From assembly GCF_013141765.1 (NCBI RefSeq), contig NZ_WHOD01000070.1, positions 248,001-312,000 of the forward strand: a stretch of 64,000 nt of DNA. Direction: 5' to 3'. How positions within the stretch are numbered: the first letter of the stretch is position 1; the number at the start of each line of letters is the position of its first letter. The notes below the pieces were generated by a model. It saw only the letters and a program-made list of their open reading frames with translations, did not search any database and was not told where the DNA came from. Positions 34,691 through 43,516 of the stretch are shown piece by piece. The position numbers and the translations under genes were made by a program. The DNA is from Paenibacillus foliorum. Its GTDB lineage: Bacteria; Bacillota; Bacilli; Paenibacillales; NBRC-103111.

Positions 34691-36538
34691 TTATACGTTC
34701 GCTGCTGCCATTTTGCGGTTCTTTTCAGCACGCTCGCGCTCGCTTTTGTTAAGAATCTTTTTACGCAAACGAATTGACTTCGGCGTAATTTCACAATACT
34801 CGTCATCATTCAAATATTCAAGCGCCTGTTCTAATGAATACAAACGAGGTGTTTTCATTTTGACGGTATCGTCTTTACCAGCTGAACGAATGTTGTTCAA
34901 CTGCTTTTCTTTACAGATATTAACAATGATGTCGTTATCGCGCGTATGCTCTCCAACGATCATTCCTTCGTACACCTCTGCACCTGGTTCAAGGAACAAA
35001 ATTCCACGATCCTCAACAGACAAAATTCCATATAAAGTAGAGGTACCTGTCTCGCTTGAAACTAGTACGCCCTCATGACGTCCACCAACTCCAACGCCAT
35101 AATAAGGTCCGTAGCTATCAAACGCATGGTTCATAACCCCATAACCGCGTGTCAAAGTCAAAAAGTAAGTCCGGTAGCCAATCAAGCCACGCGCAGGAAT
35201 TAAGAACTCCAGACGAACATTACCGCTTCCGTTATTGATCATGTTGACCATTTCCGCTTTACGCGTTCCTAGGCTCTCCATGACAGCTCCCATGCTCTCT
35301 TCAGGCAAGTCAATAATTAGACGCTCTAATGGCTCCATTTTTTGACCGTCAATCATTTTAATGATAACTTCTGGTTTGGAAACTTGAAGCTCGAAGCCTT
35401 CACGACGCATATTCTCAATTAGAATACCTAAGTGAAGCTCTCCACGTCCGGAAACGACAAATGCATCTGGGCTGTCTGTTTCATCAACACGTAAGCTTAC
35501 ATCAGTCTCAAGCTCTTTGAACAGACGCTCGCGAAGCTTACGAGATGTAACCCATTTTCCTTCGCGTCCTGCGAATGGACTATTATTAACAACGAACGTC
35601 ATTTGCAATGTAGGCTCGTCAATTTTCAATACGGGTAATGCTTCAGGGTTAGCAGGATCCGCCATTGTTTCACCAATGTTGATATCTTTAATTCCTGAGA
35701 TTGCTACGATGTCGCCAGCGCCAGCTTCTTCGATTTCGATACGTTTCAAGCCTACGAAGCCAAACAGCTTCTCAATCCGAGCTTGTTTCACAACACCATC
35801 ACGATTAATAACTGCAATCGGTTGGCCTTGCTTCACAACACCACGGTTTACGCGACCAATAGCAATACGACCTAGGTATTCATTGTAGTCCATCAAAGTT
35901 ACCAAGAACTGAAGTGGCTCTGTGATACTTTCTGTAGGACTAGGAATATGCGAAACTACTGTTTCATAAATCGCCTGCATGTTAGGATCCTGCTTCTCAG
36001 GCTCCGATTCCATACTGGAAGTACCCATCAAGGCAGAAGCGTAAACAACCGGGAATTCAAGCTGCTCATCATTAGCGCCCAATTCAATAAACAGATCCAA
36101 CACTTCATCCACAACCTCAGATGGACGTGCGTTAGGACGGTCAATTTTATTAACAACAACGATTGGAGTCAGGTTCTGCTCAAGAGCTTTACGCAATACG
36201 AACTTCGTTTGCGGCATAGTGCCCTCAAATGCATCAACAACCAATAGAACGCCGTCAACCATTTTCATAATACGTTCAACTTCTCCGCCAAAATCGGCAT
36301 GTCCAGGAGTGTCCACGATGTTGATCAAGTAATCTTTATAATTGATCGCCGTATTTTTGGCCAAAATTGTAATTCCACGTTCCCGTTCAATGTCGTTGGA
36401 GTCCATAGCGCGTTCTTGTACCGCTTCGTGGTCACGAAATGTTCCCGACTGTTGAAGCAATTTATCCACCAATGTTGTTTTTCCGTGATCGACGTGAGCA
36501 ATAATTGCAATGTTGCGGATTTTATCTCTTGAATGCAT
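34691..36538 (-). CDS. typA: Translational GTPase TypA/BipA
   Basis: A 615-residue GTPase of the EF-G superfamily with a role in 50S assembly and stress or cold adaptation. It shows AHVDHGKTTLVD near residue 14, DTPGHADFGGEVER (switch II) and NKIDRPNARP. RGELHLGILIENMRREGFE and the C-terminal TPKSIRLRKKILNKSERER fit BipA. Length is normal. It has a separate promoter with a structured 5' leader (36615-36684) and its own terminator. Confidence 0.97.
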   Translation of the reverse strand: MHSRDKIRNIAIIAHVDHGKTTLVDKLLQQSGTFRDHEAVQERAMDSNDIERERGITILAKNTAINYKDYLINIVDTPGHADFGGEVERIMKMVDGVLLVVDAFEGTMPQTKFVLRKALEQNLTPIVVVNKIDRPNARPSEVVDEVLDLFIELGANDEQLEFPVVYASALMGTSSMESEPEKQDPNMQAIYETVVSHIPSPTESITEPLQFLVTLMDYNEYLGRIAIGRVNRGVVKQGQPIAVINRDGVVKQARIEKLFGFVGLKRIEIEEAGAGDIVAISGIKDINIGETMADPANPEALPVLKIDEPTLQMTFVVNNSPFAGREGKWVTSRKLRERLFKELETDVSLRVDETDSPDAFVVSGRGELHLGILIENMRREGFELQVSKPEVIIKMIDGQKMEPLERLIIDLPEESMGAVMESLGTRKAEMVNMINNGSGNVRLEFLIPARGLIGYRTYFLTLTRGYGVMNHAFDSYGPYYGVGVGGRHEGVLVSSETGTSTLYGILSVEDRGILFLEPGAEVYEGMIVGEHTRDNDIIVNICKEKQLNNIRSAGKDDTVKMKTPRLYSLEQALEYLNDDEYCEITPKSIRLRKKILNKSERERAEKNRKMAAANV

Positions 36539-36614
36539 GTTTTTCCCTTACCTCTCCTTATTAGACTCTCCGGCATACTTCAGTCAAGAAGAAATCCGGG
36601 GTCCGTTCATAAAA

Positions 36615-36643
36615 CAAGCGCCGGACATAAGCGCCGACGCTTG
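36615..36643 (-). other. Stem-loop in the typA 5' leader
   Basis: On the minus strand CAAGCGTCGG and CCGGCGCTTG form a 10-bp stem with one T·G pair and a 9-nt loop, about 75 bp upstream of the start codon and just after the promoter. It is GC-rich in an AT-rich leader, so it is likely to fold in the mRNA. It could control mRNA stability or act as a cold-sensitive structure. Confidence 0.6.
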
Positions 36644-36655
36644 ACATTTACGCTT

Positions 36656-36684
36656 AGTATACGCGAATTTTGCAGAAAACGCAA
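36656..36684 (-). promoter_or_regulatory. SigA-type promoter of typA
   Basis: On the minus strand TTGCGT (36679-36684) and TATACT (36656-36661) are separated by 17 bp. Transcription would start near 36649, giving a leader of about 110 nt that includes the stem-loop at 36615-36643. Confidence 0.75.
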
Positions 36685-36740
36685 GATAATACAACAAAAT
36701 TAACGATCATTTTACATCCATTTAACAAGAATATGGCAAT

Positions 36741-37409
36741 TTAAGAATGCTTAGGCTTAGGTCTGTTTGCTATTTTTTTCAATATACCGGCACCAATAAC
36801 TACAATTGTGCAAATTATAGGCACGATCCAATGAGGTGTATTCCCCAGAATGAAATGAGATACCGATTCGTCCTTAACGAACATTTCACCAGCTGTATAG
36901 CCAAGAATTCCTGCTCCCAAAAACACAAGAATCGGATATTTTGTTAAAAGATTCATGACCAAGGTACTACCCCAAACGATAATCGGTACACTCAACCCAA
37001 TTCCCAAAATTATTACAGTTAAATCATTCTCTGCTTTGGCGGCAATTGCCAATACATTATCCAAACTCATCACAAAGTCAGCAACAATAATCGTCCAAAC
37101 CGCTTTGCCTAAAGTTGTTGCTTCCTTAACATTAGCATGTCCATCATCATCAATTAATAATTTAATTGCAATCCAGATCAGCAACACGGAGCCAGCCGCT
37201 TGAATATATGGTACGGTTAAAATATAGACGGCGATTACTGTCAATATTAAGCGTAAAAATATCGCACCAAAAGCTCCCCACCAGATAGCTTTCTTTCGTT
37301 GTTCAACCGGCAGGTTCTTACTTGCCAGTGCAATAACTACTGCATTATCCCCACTAAGCACAATATTAATTAACATGATTTGTAAAAACAATAAAAACCA
37401 TTCCCACAT
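36741..37409 (-). CDS. TerC/YjbE-family membrane protein
   Basis: A 222-residue membrane protein with seven helices. The paired motifs LSGDNAVVIALAS (about 18) and MSLDNVLAIAA (about 112) with intramembrane Asp are the TerC signature. B. subtilis members (YceF, YkoY) help export or metallate with manganese. There is no yybP-ykoY manganese riboswitch in the 70 bp upstream. RBS GGGGG. It follows thiI and may be co-transcribed. Confidence 0.88.
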   Translation of the reverse strand: MWEWFLLFLQIMLINIVLSGDNAVVIALASKNLPVEQRKKAIWWGAFGAIFLRLILTVIAVYILTVPYIQAAGSVLLIWIAIKLLIDDDGHANVKEATTLGKAVWTIIVADFVMSLDNVLAIAAKAENDLTVIILGIGLSVPIIVWGSTLVMNLLTKYPILVFLGAGILGYTAGEMFVKDESVSHFILGNTPHWIVPIICTIVVIGAGILKKIANRPKPKHS

Positions 37410-37479
37410 CTTGGTAAACCCCCACTTTTTATCTTCCCATTAAGCTTTTCCGACTTAATAGAAGGTTATGAATTTTTTT

Positions 37480-38682
37480 TTAGAAAAATGAAGCAAATGA
37501 TGATTTCCCTTCCGCTTGAATCCAAATTGTTTCTGTTTGTTTGACAGCATCATCCAATTCCGCTTCGAGCCAGTCCATCTTTCTTTCGATGCTCTCTACT
37601 ACACGCAGGTTAGGATTCGTGCTAGGAGATGGCGGCAGAAAAAGGGTACAGCAGTCTTCATGCGGCAGTATGGATATTTCAAACGTATCAATCTTCTCAG
37701 CAATTCGGATGATCTGCTGCTTCTCCATACAAATAAGCGGTTGAAGAACTGGAATTCCGACAGCTCGTCCAATGGCATTTATACTTCCAAGCGTTTGGCT
37801 GGCCACTTGCCCCAAGCTTTCACCGGTAACAATTGCGGAAGCGCTATAATTATCTGCAAGCTTCTCCGTAATTCGAAACATCGCGCGGCGCAAAATGGTA
37901 ATTAGCAAATTTTGATTATAAGCTTGATGAATCTTGGTCTGTACACTTGTAAAAGGAACCATGTGAAGCCTAATGTCCCCTGCGTATTCAGTCAGCTTGC
38001 TGACCAGATCCTTTACCTTTTGCTGTGATTTCTCGCTGGTATACGGGTAGCTGTGAAAATGTACAGCATCGAGCTTTAATCCTTGGCGAAGTGCTAAGAA
38101 GCCTGCGACCGGGCTATCGATACCGCCTGACAGCATAAGCATCGCCTTTCCATTGGTGCCTAGCGGGAAACCTCCGGCCCCTTCAAAGCTTTGAGAATAG
38201 ATCAATGCCTGTTCCTCGCGAAGCTCCACCTTAAGCTCAACCTCGGGCTTATTTACATCCACCTTCAACCCTGGAATGGCACGAAGGACATAGCCACCAA
38301 CCAGCTTGTTCATCTCTTGGGAATCATGGGGAAAGCTTTTATTCACCCTTCGAACAGTCGCCTTAAACGTTGCTGGCGCAGTACCTACTGCTTGCATAGC
38401 AACCAAGGCCAGCTCCTGAATTGCTTCAAGCTGCAGTGGGGCTGTATAAACCGGACTGAATGATCCAAGCCCCAGTACTTTCTCCAGCCTTTCAGCGAGC
38501 AAGGAGAAGGACTCACCATTTAAGTGTATGTAGACCCTGCCAAACTCTCGGTTGAAGGTTAACCCGGGAAATGGATGCAGAACCCTTCTGACCTGCTCGT
38601 ACACCGCTTTTTCAAATCTGTGACGGTTTTTACCTTTCAACACAAGCTCTCCTAATCGGAGAACTACTAAATCTGGATTCAT
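37480..38682 (-). CDS. thiI: tRNA 4-thiouridine synthase ThiI
   Basis: A 400-residue sulfurtransferase making s4U8 in tRNA. An N-terminal ferredoxin-like/THUMP region precedes the PP-loop motif LSGGIDSPVAG (about 187). The C-terminal rhodanese domain of enteric ThiI is missing, as in B. subtilis, where a dedicated cysteine desulfurase replaces it. That partner is the adjacent gene. The ATG follows GGAGG, 3 bp after the desulfurase stop. Confidence 0.95.
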   Translation of the reverse strand: MNPDLVVLRLGELVLKGKNRHRFEKAVYEQVRRVLHPFPGLTFNREFGRVYIHLNGESFSLLAERLEKVLGLGSFSPVYTAPLQLEAIQELALVAMQAVGTAPATFKATVRRVNKSFPHDSQEMNKLVGGYVLRAIPGLKVDVNKPEVELKVELREEQALIYSQSFEGAGGFPLGTNGKAMLMLSGGIDSPVAGFLALRQGLKLDAVHFHSYPYTSEKSQQKVKDLVSKLTEYAGDIRLHMVPFTSVQTKIHQAYNQNLLITILRRAMFRITEKLADNYSASAIVTGESLGQVASQTLGSINAIGRAVGIPVLQPLICMEKQQIIRIAEKIDTFEISILPHEDCCTLFLPPSPSTNPNLRVVESIERKMDWLEAELDDAVKQTETIWIQAEGKSSFASFF

Positions 38683-38685
38683 TCG

Positions 38686-39861
38686 TTACCTCCGTCTACG
38701 CTGCGATGTCAATGTCGATGTTTGTTTTAATTGATCCACAACTTGTTTTAATATTCTGCAAAAGTAGTCCGCATCTTCCCTTGTATGGTCAAGAGAATAG
38801 CTTATACGAATTCCGGAAGTTGCTCTGTTGTCCTCATAGCCCATAGCTTTTAACACTCGGCTGGGCTGAATAGCCCCTGAAGAACATGCAGATCCAGTCG
38901 AAACGTAAATACCATGCTGCTCTAAAGCGTGCAGAAGCACCTCAGACCTCATACCTGGAAACGAAAAATGCAAGATATAGGGTACCATATCCATAGGATG
39001 AACAGAGGCATTCAGAACCAGTTCAGGAATATCATTAATTCCTTCAATAAACCGTTGACGCAGATGCGCTGTGTGCTCATAAAACTGCTCCTGATGATCT
39101 GTAGCAATTCGCATTGCTTTAGCCATACCAACGATTGCCGGAACATTCTGCGTCCCTGAACGAATGCCGCTTTCCTGCCCACCGCCCCATAATAGCGGTT
39201 CGAGCTCAAGATTCTGCCTGCAATACAGAAATCCAATCCCTTTGGGCCCACGCATCTTATGAGCAGAACAGGACAGCAGGTCAATCCTTTGTATAGCAAG
39301 ATTCATAGGAAGCTTACAGACAGCTTGAACAGCATCTACATGAAACAAAGCCTTAGACTGAAGTCGCTTCAATAGGTCAGCGATCTGTTCAATAGGCTGG
39401 ATGCGACCCGTTTCATTGTTAACAGCCATTACACTAACCAGAATCGTATCCTCCGTCAAAGCAAGCTCTAGATCCTCAAGCTTTACAGCTCCGGTAGCAT
39501 CCACCGGTAAATAGGTAACACGGCAGCCCTGCCGTTCCAAAGCTCTACAGGTATCATAAACAGACGCATGCTCTACAACCGATGTGATAATATGATTGCC
39601 GCGGTGGCGAAACCGGCGAACCGCTCCTTGAATGGCCAAGTTATTACTTTCAGTTCCGCCTGACGTAATTATAATTTCTTCTGGACGGCATCGCATACTT
39701 TTAGCAATTACTGCTCTTGCTTGACTGACAAGCTGCTCAGCTTCGACACCAAGTTTATGAAGAGAGGAGGGGTTGCCATAATGTTTCTTCATCACTTCGG
39801 ACATCGTATCCACCACTTCATCATAGGGGGGTGTCGTTGCTGCGTAATCCAAATATAGCAT
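38686..39861 (-). CDS. Cysteine desulfurase (NifZ/IscS-like), ThiI partner
   Basis: A 391-residue PLP enzyme of the NifS/IscS class. LYLDYAATTPP at the start, the PLP-lysine motif SCSAHKMRGPKGIGFLY and the active-site cysteine loop YVSTGSACSSGAIQPSRVL are clear. Coupling to thiI (3-bp gap) matches the B. subtilis nifZ-thiI pair, so it probably supplies sulfur for s4U. Confidence 0.93.
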   Translation of the reverse strand: MLYLDYAATTPPYDEVVDTMSEVMKKHYGNPSSLHKLGVEAEQLVSQARAVIAKSMRCRPEEIIITSGGTESNNLAIQGAVRRFRHRGNHIITSVVEHASVYDTCRALERQGCRVTYLPVDATGAVKLEDLELALTEDTILVSVMAVNNETGRIQPIEQIADLLKRLQSKALFHVDAVQAVCKLPMNLAIQRIDLLSCSAHKMRGPKGIGFLYCRQNLELEPLLWGGGQESGIRSGTQNVPAIVGMAKAMRIATDHQEQFYEHTAHLRQRFIEGINDIPELVLNASVHPMDMVPYILHFSFPGMRSEVLLHALEQHGIYVSTGSACSSGAIQPSRVLKAMGYEDNRATSGIRISYSLDHTREDADYFCRILKQVVDQLKQTSTLTSQRRRR

Positions 39862-39879
39862 AACATTCTCCTCACAAAA

Positions 39880-39929
39880 ATAAGACCCGGCTAAGCTCCG
39901 CGGTTACGGGGCTCATTGCAGGTCTTGGT
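39880..39929 (-). terminator. Probable terminator of the lytic transglycosylase gene
   Basis: Minus strand: outer arms AAGACC/GGTCTT enclose an inner stem AGCCCCG/CGGAGCT, followed by ATTTTTG. It lies 14 bp after the transglycosylase stop and just before the desulfurase start. Confidence 0.75.
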
Positions 39930-39942
39930 TATTTAAATGTGC

Positions 39943-40647
39943 TTATGCCTCGTATTCCCGCTGAAGCTTCATCACTTTACTCACATAATTCTGAGTTTCC
40001 TTCGGTAAAAGATGCAGCTTTTCCTTTAATTCAATATCGTTTGTAATGCCCAATCGAGCCATTCTACCAGATCCAGCATTGTAGGCTGCTAGTGCAACGC
40101 CTTCATTGCCGTTGTATTTCCGCAACAGATTAGACAAATACTTCGTGCCGCCATGAACATTTTGAGTGGGGTCAAACGGATTTGTAACACCCAATCCTTG
40201 ACCTGTCTCATCCATCAATTGCATCAAACCTTTGGCTCCAGCCTTAGAAACCGCCCGAGAGTTAAAGGAAGATTCCGCATTGATGACTGCTTTTACAAGA
40301 CTTGGCTGTACGCCATTACGACGACTAGCATCCTGAATAAGCGGATCGAGCTCCGATGATGCTTTCATTGAATTAATGGATAGGCTGTCCACACGATTAG
40401 GTGAAGAAAAACCAAATGCAGCATTCATACTCAATGGCTTCAACGAGGTTTTTCCAGCAGACTGCTGTAAAGAACCATCCAATGTTGACTTACCACCTGT
40501 AGCTTGTCCTAATATATTGTTAAATAGTTCCGAAAAGTCTGATTTGTTTGCCTCACTGCCTGCTAGTGAGCCTCCCATAATAGCATCCATTTTATTTAAC
40601 ATTTGCAGCTGTAGCAGTTCCTTGATGGTTCTAGGATCAATGTTCAT
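39943..40647 (-). CDS. Lytic transglycosylase (SLT domain, CwlQ-like)
   Basis: A 234-residue protein whose C-terminal 120 residues form an SLT domain: catalytic Glu in VINAESSFNSRAVS, then AKGLMQLMDETGQGLGV, NVHGGTKYLSNLLRKYNG and ALAAYNAGSGRM. The N-terminal 115 residues are Ser/Asn-rich with no signal peptide, as in B. subtilis CwlQ/YjbJ. It cleaves peptidoglycan glycan strands. RBS AGGAGTG. Monocistronic, with its own terminator. Confidence 0.9.
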   Translation of the reverse strand: MNIDPRTIKELLQLQMLNKMDAIMGGSLAGSEANKSDFSELFNNILGQATGGKSTLDGSLQQSAGKTSLKPLSMNAAFGFSSPNRVDSLSINSMKASSELDPLIQDASRRNGVQPSLVKAVINAESSFNSRAVSKAGAKGLMQLMDETGQGLGVTNPFDPTQNVHGGTKYLSNLLRKYNGNEGVALAAYNAGSGRMARLGITNDIELKEKLHLLPKETQNYVSKVMKLQREYEA

Positions 40648-40779
40648 GTAATACAGACACTCCTGTTCACAGTTTCAACATTATTGTACACTGTTTTGGG
40701 TTTGTCAGCCAGTTATTTTTAGCAGATTCCTATATCACAACAAACAGCAAGCCAATGGCCTGCTGTCTGAGGGTATATA

Positions 40780-41190
40780 TTATGCATATAACGGCACGAG
40801 AAGAAAATAGCCAATTAATGAAATAAGTCCAAGACTAACAGCCCCTATGCCCAAAGCACGATTACCTTGAACATAGGTGATAACACCCAATAGCGCAGCT
40901 ATGGATCCGAACAGTGTCGGAAAAACAAACATAGACAAAATCCCCAGAACTAAAGCTGTAACCCCCAGCCACTTCCCATGCGTCTGTATACGTTCTTCTT
41001 GTGCTGCCGATAATTGAACAGGTCTTCTGCTTTCAATCGGAGCTTGCATAGGCTCAGCATAAGGAGCGGCTATCTCAGCTGCATACTCTTCAGTGCTGTC
41101 ATGTCCTGTTTCTTTATAAAGCTGCTCTCTAGAAAAATGATTTGAATTGTTCGGATGCTCCCCTGGCTGTATGCGATTCTGTTCCTTCAT
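40780..41190 (-). CDS. Small membrane protein (DUF4190-like)
   Basis: 136 residues. The first 70 are acidic and polar, probably disordered; then two or three hydrophobic helices (WLGVTALVLGILSMFVFP, ALLGVITYVQGNRALGIGAV, LISLIGYFLLVPLYA). This resembles DUF4190 proteins, but the match is by eye. The ATG at 41190 is chosen because GGGAGG is eight bases upstream. It lies 23 bp after the DUF1540 gene, so the two may be co-transcribed. Confidence 0.65.
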   Translation of the reverse strand: MKEQNRIQPGEHPNNSNHFSREQLYKETGHDSTEEYAAEIAAPYAEPMQAPIESRRPVQLSAAQEERIQTHGKWLGVTALVLGILSMFVFPTLFGSIAALLGVITYVQGNRALGIGAVSLGLISLIGYFLLVPLYA

Positions 41191-41213
41191 GGGCATAGCC
41201 TCCCGCTGCAGAG

Positions 41214-41417
41214 TTACTCCTTCGGTTTAAACGTATGACAGCAAGTGTTGCCTGCACTTGACGCCACATCCTTATGGCCGTTAAAATCCTCCGCAAATTC
41301 AGAACTAAAATCAGCATTTGCGTGTTGATCCACATCAATTGCAATCGATGTGGCGGAACAATTATTGCCGTTCGACCAAAACTTACAATTGGCTACACTG
41401 CATTTCACGTCTGGCAT
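41214..41417 (-). CDS. DUF1540 domain protein
   Basis: 67 residues with a cysteine-rich motif (VKCSVANCKFWSNGNNCSA and a later CCHTF) characteristic of DUF1540, probably a metal site. Function unknown, common in spore-forming Firmicutes. The ATG at 41417 is chosen for a GGGGGTG RBS six bases upstream. Confidence 0.8.
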   Translation of the reverse strand: MPDVKCSVANCKFWSNGNNCSATSIAIDVDQHANADFSSEFAEDFNGHKDVASSAGNTCCHTFKPKE

Positions 41418-41464
41418 CTTCATCACCCCCAAGCTTAATTTGCTCGGTAATGTAGATGCCTATG

Positions 41465-42601
41465 CTATTCGTTCAGTTGGGAATTAAGGACAAGGTACAT
41501 GGCATGAGACCATAATAATGGCATCGCCGGAGGGCCCCATCTCTCCACCCATTGTTCGTAAACCTTCAGCTCAGGCAGAGCATGCGGCACTTGCTCAGGC
41601 AGTCTTCCAAGATCATCTGTTTGATTGATAATCCACTGAAGGGCTTGTCCTGCTTCCTCATCCTTACCTGCACGATGACATACCCAACCATACCAGGCTG
41701 TCAGCAGGATCCATTCTCCGCCTCCATAATATTCATCTGATATATAACGACGAATGCCTCCCTGAGACGTCTTTAGGTCGGATTCGATTTTTGCAATAGT
41801 TGCAGCCATGTTAGGTTGCTCTGGAGCAAATACATGAAAAGGCTCGCACAACCACAGAAGACTCGCATCTACCCCATCGAAACTGAGCTCATAATGATCT
41901 TTTTCTGGAGCCAGACGTATACTCTTAACAAAATGCCCTGCTTCCTTATGAACGGCATGATCAAGTAAGAACTGATGAATGTCAGCACAAACCTCATCAA
42001 GCTCAACAAACTCAGAAAGTCTCTGAATGGCCTGCAGTCCTCCATAGATACACGCAAGAGTGGATGGATGCAGTTGATCATTGCGTTCTTCCCAGCAATC
42101 AAAATTAGGCTGTTGCCAAAAGGCGCACAAGTAACGCACCGTTAATTCAACACTTTTTTGATAACATTCTGGTAAAACAGTTAACCCCATCTCTTTGCAG
42201 TGCTCCGCCAACCCCCACAGCCAAGCTCCATATCCGTCAAGTTGAAAATGTCCCCACTCAGAATGATCGTCATCTCGGCCGTCCAAATGATATCTTGTAT
42301 GTAAAAATTCATGCTGTTCAATAGATTCACCACGCTCATGCTTTTGCAGAAGATGCTCAATACGCTCTTGCTGTCGGAATAACACCCTATTGACCCATTG
42401 GTAAAAAAGCTCAGCACTCTCAATCTCCCCAGCTACATCCATGGAATAAGCAATAAAGCTGCCGTCACGGAGCCAGCTAAATGTATAATGGCTAAACAAC
42501 GGACTTGCTGCATAGCCCCCGCTTGAATGCTGATTCAGCCTGATGATTTGCTTGCTTACTAGCGCTAATTGCCGACTTGCAAAAGAGTATTTCCCCTTCA
42601 T
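41465..42601 (-). CDS. Glycoside hydrolase family 15-like enzyme
   Basis: A 378-residue (alpha/alpha)6-barrel-like protein, probably cytoplasmic. YTFSWLRDGSF is the conserved GH15 loop, FDCWEERNDQ carries a putative catalytic Glu, and LGRLPEQVP a second. WGPPAMPLLWSHAMYL closes the domain as in glucoamylases. It is shorter than bacterial GH15 glucoamylases with N-terminal beta domains; that domain is absent. The substrate could be a glucan or trehalose. The ATG at 42601 follows GGGGG. Confidence 0.8.
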   Translation of the reverse strand: MKGKYSFASRQLALVSKQIIRLNQHSSGGYAASPLFSHYTFSWLRDGSFIAYSMDVAGEIESAELFYQWVNRVLFRQQERIEHLLQKHERGESIEQHEFLHTRYHLDGRDDDHSEWGHFQLDGYGAWLWGLAEHCKEMGLTVLPECYQKSVELTVRYLCAFWQQPNFDCWEERNDQLHPSTLACIYGGLQAIQRLSEFVELDEVCADIHQFLLDHAVHKEAGHFVKSIRLAPEKDHYELSFDGVDASLLWLCEPFHVFAPEQPNMAATIAKIESDLKTSQGGIRRYISDEYYGGGEWILLTAWYGWVCHRAGKDEEAGQALQWIINQTDDLGRLPEQVPHALPELKVYEQWVERWGPPAMPLLWSHAMYLVLNSQLNE

Positions 42602-42706
42602 CCGCATGCCCCCCTAGAGTTTTCGTTGTAGAAACTTGAATCCTAAGCATAATCTTAGTGATTTTCATATGAACATGAAAGACATGCATCACATGCGATT
42701 TTTAAA

Positions 42707-42738
42707 CAAAAAGAGATGCCACAAAGCATCTCTTTTTG
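42707..42738 (-). terminator. Rho-independent terminator of ypuI
   Basis: AAAAAGAGATGC and GCATCTCTTTTT form a 12-bp stem with a 6-nt loop and a T-run on the minus strand. It lies 22 bp after the ypuI stop. Confidence 0.92.
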
Positions 42739-42760
42739 TAATAACCTTATTGGGAATCGA

Positions 42761-43261
42761 TTACACTCGCTCGCCTTGCATACGTTTTTGTGTAATGTAG
42801 TCTGTTTCATAATAAGCCAGCTCTTCGCGAAGCGTTTCAAAAATTTTGGAAAGCTCAATGGTTAGATCACGAGCTTCACGCACCGGTTTTTTACGAAAAC
42901 GAATGGCGTCTTGACCTGTATATGCGTACCGGCCATCTTCTGAATAACATTCGTTTTTCGGATAAAAGAAGTTGTTTACACAACTATGATATACCTCATA
43001 CAATACTTTTTCCGCATACTCCACATTGAAGGTCGGACGGCGTAAGCTAACACCAAGCTTTTCATATGCAACCTCAGAGAAAACCAGAAGGTGTCTCGTA
43101 TCGGACAAATATCCTTTGTAAAAATCCTCCATTGCAGCATCAACTTCTGTGTTTAGCTGTAGCAAAGAATGCTCGTTTAAAAACTTTTCCATTTTCACAA
43201 TTGCTTCGTTTAATTTAGTTTTAGTCGTTTCACATACATTTTTCACATTAAATACAGCCAT
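42761..43261 (-). CDS. ypuI: DUF3907 family protein (YpuI)
   Basis: A 166-residue soluble, mainly helical protein. Start MAVFNVKNVCETTKTKLNEA at 43261 has AGGAGG upstream; nine more in-frame codons precede it without an RBS. RRPTFNVEYAEKVLYEVYH and NNFFYPKNECYSEDGRYAYTG match the DUF3907/YpuI family of Bacillales. Function unknown. It diverges from the protease gene, with 255 bp between them. Confidence 0.85.
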   Translation of the reverse strand: MAVFNVKNVCETTKTKLNEAIVKMEKFLNEHSLLQLNTEVDAAMEDFYKGYLSDTRHLLVFSEVAYEKLGVSLRRPTFNVEYAEKVLYEVYHSCVNNFFYPKNECYSEDGRYAYTGQDAIRFRKKPVREARDLTIELSKIFETLREELAYYETDYITQKRMQGERV

Positions 43262-43516
43262 GTCTAAGAACCTCCTATAATCAACCACGCCTATTTTTAT
43301 GGAAATACAAATCTCTTACCATCCTACCACAAAACGCGGCTAAAAGTAATACGGAATATGTCACGATCCCATATTTCGCTTCATTGAAACTTATAAATTC
43401 GGATGTGGCAACTTCTGACTAGTCAACTTCTTAAAAACTTACAATTTCTGATGTCATAAAAAAAAATGTGGCGGGGACGCTAACACTATTCATTTCTAGG
43501 TAAAGGAGCTTGCTTA

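Noticed and set aside
36539..36740. Possible small gene or riboswitch upstream of typA.
   Set aside because: No reading frame with a ribosome binding site was found; the only structure is the single stem-loop in the typA leader, which does not match a riboswitch class that I know.
37410..37479. Possible manganese (yybP-ykoY) riboswitch before the TerC-family gene.
   Set aside because: The gap is only 70 bp, AT-rich, and lacks the conserved paired loops of that class.
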